Shown in pieces: positions 57,401-64,000 of a stretch of DNA of 64,000 nucleotides. Below the pieces are notes generated by a model, which was not told the origin of the DNA, did not search any database, and worked only from the letters and a program-made list of their open reading frames with translations. Position 1 is the stretch's first letter. Each line of letters opens with the position of its first letter. Source of the stretch: Phoronis australis. Lineage: Eukaryota > Phoronida > Phoronidae. The stretch covers positions 2,089,935 to 2,153,934 of the forward strand of contig NMRA01000004.1 of NCBI GenBank assembly GCA_002633005.1, written 5' to 3'. The position numbers and the translations under genes are program-made.

Positions 57401-58411
57401 ATGTATTTGGTCGAAGTCATCGGCCTCGATTTCAGTTACTTCTACCCAATGACTGGAAGCCAACGTTAGAAAAAAAATGTTTCTAATGCATTACAGGACA
57501 TAAAGGACTTTGTTGTTTTATAGCTCTGGTCGAAGCTAATATCTTCAATGAATCTATTCTATCCAATGCATTCCCCAATACCCATTCCCAACCCAAACTC
57601 CATTGTTTTCATGTGAAACGACCGGTGAACCCGAGTCTTATTTCCTGTGCCGTATCAAACGTTGTGATTTCAAAGCCGTAAATAGTGTTGTCAACTAGTT
57701 GTAAACCATGGACTCATCGGTTAGATTTTCGGGTTGTTGAGCACCCGAATCCAAGGTTGCGTGACCTGCGAGAAACCATGCCACTAACAGAGAAAGTTGA
57801 TACCGAGTGTTGCGTCGGAAACGGGAATGCGCTTATCGCTGAAGTGTTTTCTATATTTGTAATTATTGACAAGGCTGTCGTGATTAACAGCGAAACGACG
57901 ATCGGTGAACGGTGTTATTTGTGCATATATTCCTCTGTTCTGTTAGCAATGGACGGCGTGAAACCTGAAACCAATTCATCACTTTAAGTTTGTAATAGAA
58001 TACATCATAATACATGTACACCTAAAATAGATTAGCCGTATATCTTTCAAAGTTCAGTCATTACGACCACGTCAGTAATCTAGTGCTACAGTAGTTAATG
58101 ATAACAAATGACCATCTGGTTTAATGATATTGAATTAAAGCTCACCGCCAATGTAACAAAAGATGCGACCAACTTGAAGGAAGTCTGATTTTGTGACACC
58201 ACGTTGGCGCAATAAGAAATTCAAAACATTTGTTGGAGCAATTGGCGGAATTGCATTGAGCTTAATTAGTTACACCTGGGAGTCCCGCGCAAATTCAGAG
58301 ACCCGACCTTGTCAAAATGGGAGTGATTTTTCGTCTGAATCCTAAAACAGGGACCAACCTTGTCGAAATTGTGAACTCATATGTGATGTTTCGTACATGT
58401 ACATGTATGTA
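54428..58411. other. 4-kb stretch, no gene recognised
   Basis: A 100-codon plus-strand frame at 57685-57987 (contains LIAEVFSIFVIIDKAVVI) shows no family motif and is not called. Several G+C-richer patches occur (57170-57300) without recognisable promoter structure. Confidence 0.35.
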
Positions 58412-58625
58412 ACCCTTAAAAAGATACCAAACCAGGTTTTGGCCTAACAACAGATACTACGACTTTCCCATCCAGTTCTTTCAAACAAACCAATGCTCTG
58501 TAACCCTCGACAACTCTCAAAAAGTTAGAAGAAAGCTTGCTTTACGGCCAAGCGTGACTTATGCTTTTAACGAATTACACGGCAACTATGGAAAAAGACC
58601 CGCAACCCAACAACAGCCATAATAT
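58412..58625 (+). repeat. ~235-bp dispersed repeat, copy 3
   Basis: Contains TTAAAAAGATACCAAACCAG, GACTTTCCCATCCAGTTC, CCAATGCTCTGTAACCCTCG and CGAATTACACGGCAACTATG in the family order. It is slightly shortened in the middle and flanked on the left by a TACATGTACATGTATG run. Confidence 0.8.
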
Positions 58626-59834
58626 ACATGTACAATCTGTGACATAAAGAGTAAGATTTTATTGCTGTGACCTTTTATAAGTAAATAGCTTTGTTGTCCC
58701 CACATTTCGTAAACAAAAAACAGTTCACGATAGATTGGTGGTCGCTATAAGCTATAGCGGTACCTCATTACGTACGTATACCATTAACAGATGGTTGCAT
58801 ACGTCCGAGGCTTGACAATAGGGCGGTTCCGGATTACACGGCGATGGAACTCTCCTTTGTCTCGGAGATTATAAGCGCATGACAGTCCGACTAAACTGGA
58901 TCAACGCACCTGCCACAACTGGTAGTCATCCTAGGGCAGCCATACCCCGGAAACGTTTCGCCATAATTGTTGACACAGGAACTGTTTCACCATAGAAGGA
59001 TACATTACGAGGCCGTTGATGTTTTTCCTTCAAACTCGAACAAACTGTTCATCAATTACGAGTTCTTTTCATCGAGACTTGCGAAAAATCATAAAGTCAC
59101 ACTATTTTCCCCATACAAATCCAATATGCAAATTATTAAAAAATATCTCGGCCTCATTATTTTCACAACAATTTTATTTGCTATCAGAACCGAAACAACA
59201 GACCAATTAGAAGTTATCGATCGCCAGACCTCATTGTTACTTATCGAAACCACACTCCTACACTCAACACAAATCAATCACAGCAACATATTGTTTACGT
59301 TTTCACGTTCCTAGAATTATCAATGAAAATAAAGAACCCTGTTAAGTTCTATATGCGATAAACACCTACTCACTTGCTGGTCTTTCAAGATATCACAGGA
59401 ACAAACTTTTTGCTTCTTCGGCAACTACGTCCATCGTGAATCCATGTACAAATTGCACTATTACACGGAAATACAACCATTGTCCTCACGAACAGTAGAC
59501 GTATGCACATGCATTCACATACACACACATATACAAATGTAGATACTACATACGCACAAACATTTTGTTTATCTCTAGGGACTCCTATCTTGGTATAAGG
59601 AATGCTCTGCGTGTCTTTTTGTGAATAGTCTTGCAGAACGCAGTCGACCAAAGTGCCTACCTAGAGAACCACGATTGTTCTAACAATGCAGGAGCGTCAG
59701 CTACTGTCAAAAACAAACGCATTCACTTGCTGTACAAGTACGGTGTAACAACTTCGTTTTAAGCATCAAAGCTCAGTTGCAATCCATCTCTGAATGAAAA
59801 ATTCCGCATACAGTTGATAATTTTGTACAAGAAA
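58626..59834. other. No gene recognised
   Basis: A 115-codon plus frame at 58967-59314 and an 88-codon minus frame at 59385-59651 have no recognisable motif. Confidence 0.35.
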
Positions 59835-60073
59835 TTTAAAACGATACCAAACTCGGATTTGGTCATTTAACAAATATTGAAAACGACGTTCCCTTCCAAG
59901 TCACTGAATACAAATAATGCTCTGCAACCCTCGGCAACCCTCAAAGCCTCAAAGGTTTGGAGGAATATTTGGAAACTTTTCAAAGTTTGCTAAACGGGCA
60001 AGCGTGGCCTACGCTTTTAGCGAATTGCTCGGCAACTGTGGAGAAGGACCCCGTACTAAGAACCATAACATCC
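59835..60073 (+). repeat. ~235-bp dispersed repeat, copy 4
   Basis: Contains TTTAAAACGATACCAAACTC, AATAATGCTCTGCAACCCTC, GGCAAGCGTGGCCTACGCTT and GCGAATTGCTCGGCAACTGT in the family order, ending in AACCATAACATCC. It accounts for most of an incidental 80-codon open frame at 59917-60159. Confidence 0.8.
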
Positions 60074-61171
60074 ATTCTGTGACACAGTATGAGTCATGGT
60101 TGCATCTGCAGGTGATAGTTTGGCTTAAATCATCAACTCAGGGCTTAGTATCATTTTAAAATTTTTCATTAGCCGGCAGGTTTCGTGATCCCCTTCTACG
60201 GTCGCTGGAGGCTAGTGGTTAGTAAAAACTGAACTAGGGGCAAGGATAGGATTTGGTCACTTATGAATGAAGTGTATTAATACGGGTATTTCCAATTTGT
60301 AATATTTTGTTGGTCGCAAGAATGTGCTGATGCTGTAACTGGCAGGCAGAGTGGTTATCAAGTTTAGGAAAATCAAGAGTAATATGACAAGAAGATATTT
60401 TGTAGGAGTTAAGCTACACTGAATTAAAAAGATTTAAGGAAATTACTTGTACAATCTGAGGTAACCCTATTACCTCAGATTACTAGGACCCGTGGATTTT
60501 GATACCTTGGGGCCCCTACAAATCCTTGTTATGGCACTGTGTTGGAGAGTACACACTAGAAAGTGTCTATTGTATTGGTTGTTTCACCCCCCCTGAAAGA
60601 TAACCCCTGTTCACGTGTACACACGCGCTCCGACTAACCAGTGTTTTGTAAACTTAAGACACGACGTTTCGTGCTAAAAACCCCAACACAATGCCGCACA
60701 TCACCTGGTAGCGAGAATTTTTGTTAAGTTGCTCCAAACGTTTGAGATTTCATAGTGATTGCGTAGCAACATTCCGTTCCACAACATTGATACGATTAAT
60801 ACATAGTTATTTTGTCACTGGACTGAAAGAGTTCTCGTTTAAAGGTACCAACAATAATCTTAACAACCGACGAGTTGTAGTCCTCCAATCTCTTGATTAG
60901 TAGTGTGCAGCTGGAACCTTTCTAAACAACAGCAGATGCCCTGATGACTTCGACAATTGCCTTGGGGATTGTTTCACTTACGATGAAACGCAGTCTATTG
61001 TGTTTATTGATCACATCCATTAACTTATCGTTTTCTATGAAAATAAGACTTGTATGTGAAAGGATTTTTTCAAGGGTTACATTTCCCCCTATTTATAACT
61101 AATGGTATAGCACTGTCTGACTGATATCACACTTATTCAACCTATCATTTCCTGTTATCTTTTGATTTCAG
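60074..61171. other. Upstream region of the GPCR; no gene recognised
   Basis: Contains a perfect 12-bp hairpin (AATCTGAGGTAA, loop CCCTA, TTACCTCAGATT, 60453-60481). The end of the stretch, a pyrimidine-rich run ending TTTCAG at 61171, looks like a 3' splice site and may mark the start of the GPCR exon, placing a 5' UTR intron here. Confidence 0.4.
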
Positions 61172-61367
61172 TCACCTGCTTTGAGCAAGAACAGCGGTGG
61201 TGAGGTCAAGGACCAAGCCAGATTATTGGCTGGAACTTTTCATCTACATCGCGTAGCAGCGTTCGGTTAGCTTCAATTTAGAGCAGCCCGAGTCCTTTGT
61301 TTTAGGTCAACGATTGTGTCGAATTTCATCTGCTGCGAACTTTTTGTTGACAACGAAGTCCTGCAAA

Positions 61368-62510
61368 ATGGCGGAGGAAGAGTACTCGTCAGAAGACATG
61401 CCGAACGCAACCGGAAACCTAACGTACGAATTCCTCGGAAGCATTGCCAACTTCAATGTCCCCATTAACGGATACTGTGTACCAATTATAACATTGGTGA
61501 CGATGATCACAAACGTTCTCATCTGCGTTACGTTGCTAAAGAAAAATATGAGAACGCCAACTAATATGATACTTCTTAGTATGGCCTTGGCGGACTTGAT
61601 GACTGGTGTTTTTCCGCTTCCGGTCAATGTTTACTTTTTCACAATGGGGAATTACGAAGAATGGCTACCGTATAATTGGTGTTATGCCGTAAATGTAATA
61701 TATAAAGTTTTGCCGATGATGTCTCACACTGCATCAATATGGTTAACTGTAGGACTCGGTGTTCAAAGGTATGTGTATATCTGCAAATCCATAGACGCAA
61801 AACGTGTTTGCTCACTCAAGCGCATTCTGATTTGCATCGGTGCTATTTTCGTTTTGGCATTTCTAATGCACGTTACAGTCATTTTTTCCGTATCCTACAA
61901 AGAAGCAACAGTGGTATCTAGAGTCGATCCGTCTCGACTTGTTAGTGCTTGCGTTGAAGTACTTCAGGACTGGGACATGGACAAATATTTCGCCGTGTAT
62001 TTCTGTCTTCGCGTCATTTGTGTTCACATAATTCCTTGCTTTAGCCTCGTTGTCTTAAACAGTCTTCTGGTTTACACAATGCGTGTTGCGCAGGCTCGGC
62101 GACGGTGCCTTCTGCTCCAAAACAGAAAGACGGAATGGAAGAGGATCCAAGACAGCAACTGCACAACATTGATGCTTGTTACCGTGGTTACAATGTTCCT
62201 TCTGGTCGAAATACCACTTGGTATAGTTATGACATTGGTGGTGGTTCAAAATACCGGCCTTCAGCATATCTTCGCAAAGGAGACTCAGGAAATCATTTCG
62301 ACTTTCCTGAATCTTTTTATCCATTTGAGTTATCCTCTGAATTTCGTGATTTACTGTTCCATGAGTCGGCAATTTCGGAAGACTTTCATGGGTTTATTTT
62401 TTCGTGGACGGTATGAAAACAACTATAATACTCATTACCTGTCAGTTGCCCAAGAAAGCAACGGGAATTTTAAGAACGGACACAATGCAACAACGGCTAC
62501 GTTATTATAG
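61368..62510 (+). CDS. Class A GPCR, sex-peptide / myoinhibitory-peptide receptor-like
   Basis: A plasma-membrane neuropeptide receptor by family; ligand unknown. The ATG at 61368 (context CAAAATGGCG) gives 380 residues; a longer in-frame reading back to 61314 lacks an ATG. The N-terminus carries N13-A-T and N17-L-T glycosylation sites. Helices: TM1 ~37-57 (N49), TM2 ~66-90 (LADL, D76), TM3 ~104-137 (C105, then Q133-R-Y135 in place of D/E-R-Y), TM4 ~151-176, TM5 ~208-238, TM6 ~265-293, TM7 ~306-330. C195 can form the ECL2 disulfide with C105. TM6 has V-E281-I-P-L-G rather than CWxP, and TM7 has SYPLNFVIYC (N325-F-V-I-Y329 for NPxxY) followed by SMSRQFRKTF, all features of the SPR/DMSR-type receptors. 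The CDS is uninterrupted, with no intron needed. A splice acceptor at 61171 suggests an intron in the 5' UTR, and an AATAAA lies at 63673-63678. Exact subfamily is uncertain; FMRFamide-receptor-like is the alternative. Confidence 0.92.
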   Translation: MAEEEYSSEDMPNATGNLTYEFLGSIANFNVPINGYCVPIITLVTMITNVLICVTLLKKNMRTPTNMILLSMALADLMTGVFPLPVNVYFFTMGNYEEWLPYNWCYAVNVIYKVLPMMSHTASIWLTVGLGVQRYVYICKSIDAKRVCSLKRILICIGAIFVLAFLMHVTVIFSVSYKEATVVSRVDPSRLVSACVEVLQDWDMDKYFAVYFCLRVICVHIIPCFSLVVLNSLLVYTMRVAQARRRCLLLQNRKTEWKRIQDSNCTTLMLVTVVTMFLLVEIPLGIVMTLVVVQNTGLQHIFAKETQEIISTFLNLFIHLSYPLNFVIYCSMSRQFRKTFMGLFFRGRYENNYNTHYLSVAQESNGNFKNGHNATTATLL

Positions 62511-64000
62511 CAAAAAGAACAGAATTGAGCACGTGTCGGACATTGCATCGGACTGCCATGATTTGGCGGGCCTATAACAATCTATATGTGTGCATGACCA
62601 CTTGACTTTCCCGTGTCAAAAAATTAACAGTGCAAAATGTTGAAGAGATTTCAGTATCGTATGTGACACTGTAAATGAGATTGGAAGCTCTAAAGTTGAA
62701 CCTTCTGGTTGGTAAATACGAAAAACGGAGCAGGGTACTCGATGAAATTTGTGGTGCGTCTGAGTAGTGTTTAAGCCAGGCCTGTTACTTTGGGTTCCAG
62801 TGCAACGATAGCTAGCAGTGGAAGTGGCCAAAAGAAAACGAATTGCTATCTGTAGTCGTGGAATTTAGTCTTGTACCGCTTTCGAAGTTTGCGAAGTTTC
62901 TGAGCTCATAGGGCGTACGAAAGTACATCATAGGGATGACAGTGTAGTTGACACCTGACTTTAGGCAATCTTTTTTGTTCGAATACGTTATGTGAAATGT
63001 ATTGTGGATTATAAAGGACACTTATCCGGAAAATCTGTTGTGGAATATTTCGCAGTGGAATTGAGCACAGCTCTTGAAAAGTGCAGGAAAAGACGTTTCA
63101 AAGGTCGACAATTTCTGTGCTCTTCAAAGCAAGTTAAAATGATGGCAAAACTTATGTTCACCGTTCAAAAACTGTGTTTATTCGTTGCTGCGATGGCGTT
63201 AGCGTTTAATTTCAGCCTTGTGCTAACTTTGCGGTAGAACTAATTCATCATTGACATGTTTGCCCCCAACTCCTCCGGAAAGGTTCAGCCTGGTACACGA
63301 CATAACTGGAATCCTAGTTATCGCCACTGTTAATTGTAAAGGATTAGACGAGTCCGTTTTACTCTACCGCTTGGTGTCCAAATGAGAATGGAAGGCTTCA
63401 TCTGATATATTCCAGAATGAACGTGTGATTAATGTGCCCGATCGTCTCCCATGCCATTGAAAACGTCTTTGAGGGCGGCTCTGTCGTGTGTGTATTCTAA
63501 CAATTGTCTATTCGAGGCAGTCAACTGCGAGGTGTACACCAAAGCTTTAACAGTAGCAACGCCAACGGACATAAACTGTAAGCCAAGAAGGCCCGAGTCC
63601 TTGAAACATTAAGGGTTAGCTCAAAGTGACAAAAAACTAGAATTATAATTGTCGGGGACTTTTGAAGAAGGAAATAAACAGTGTAGGCTTACGTTCGTGT
63701 GATAAACCGTTACTCGATTACTTGTCCTTTCTCAGACGCCAAACCGTGTGTTCACCGTGTGGCAAGTGACGCTTTCACGGCGCGGCAAGACACTTGCGGC
63801 GAGATATTCTGGTCTCTGTTCCGTACACCCAAGGCACCCGCGAGAAAGGTTAGTATGACCAAGTGCTTCGCTTATAATGCATGGCAATAACTAACGAAGG
63901 TTTGGGTGCCCTTGCGCTTTCGCGAGACTCGCGCATCTACAGAACTCATCCTGCCTTAAGGTACGGAAATATCTAGGTTCTATGGGCTGACACAGACGTC
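62511..64000. other. 3' flank of the GPCR; no further gene recognised
   Basis: Probably 3' UTR and intergenic sequence. AATAAA at 63673-63678 is the first canonical poly(A) signal I see after the stop codon. An 81-codon frame at 62992-63237 ends in a hydrophobic stretch (LCLFVAAMALAFNFSLVL) but has no recognisable family. Confidence 0.4.

Noticed and set aside
57685-57987. 100-codon plus-strand frame with a hydrophobic segment
   Set aside because: No family motif, no splice sites worth naming, no supporting neighbour.
59917-60159. 80-codon plus-strand frame
   Set aside because: Lies almost wholly within copy 4 of the dispersed repeat; the other copies do not keep the frame.
61314-61367. N-terminal extension of the GPCR reading frame
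   Set aside because: The extension begins at a TTG codon; the first ATG, at 61368 in a good context, is the natural start.

Overview
This is a eukaryotic (animal) nuclear window, gene-poor and rich in old transposable elements. Coding density is very low, no operons are visible, and splice-like signals, TIR elements, foldbacks and microsatellites are everywhere. The words TACATGTA and TAGGCCTA recur throughout. Together with the type of elements, this suggests a marine invertebrate. My best guess is an invertebrate deuterostome (hemichordate, echinoderm or cephalochordate), but the sequence does not settle this and a lophotrochozoan is not excluded.

The only gene I can name with confidence is an apparently intronless rhodopsin-class (class A) GPCR of the sex-peptide-receptor / myoinhibitory-peptide-receptor-like group at 61368-62508 (+), 380 residues, with all seven helices and the family-type TM6 and TM7 motifs. 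Two weaker coding candidates are a ~170-residue hydrophobic reading frame on the minus strand at 43240-43746 and a possible signal-anchor first exon at 36788-36931.

Most of the rest that can be explained is mobile DNA. From left to right: a ~70-bp tandem repeat (11-199); two inverted copies of a TTAA-flanked element (1865-2430 and 3690-4848); a 3.7-kb and a 4.1-kb copy of one DNA transposon (9646-13385 and 30603-34671) that carry a THAP-like exon on one strand and a broken YqaJ-type exonuclease on the other; a 1.2-kb element with ~430-bp internal tandem units (13818-15044); a perfect 24-bp hairpin joined to a 240-bp tandem duplication (17372-17875); an element carrying housekeeping-promoter-type motifs (20428-21503); a pre-miRNA-like 110-nt hairpin (37422-37531); a ~2-kb imperfect palindrome (37590-39593); a 0.4-kb MITE (40943-41344); a hAT-like remnant (44381-44681); three near-identical head-to-tail blocks separated by single N characters (45819-49490) that carry a broken protein-primed type B DNA polymerase of the Polinton/Maverick kind; four copies of a ~235-bp dispersed repeat (50.6, 51.0, 58.4 and 59.8 kb); and two small hairpin MITEs (52301-52554 and 53707-53852).

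The most notable points are the THAP/YqaJ transposon pair, the 2-kb diverged palindrome, the element that carries ETS, YY1 and NRF1 motifs, and the N-separated repeats, which look like unmerged haplotypes or contig overlap. I saw no tRNA, rRNA or CRISPR. The stretches between the listed features hold no gene I can recognise; they could contain introns or UTRs of genes whose exons are too short to identify by eye.
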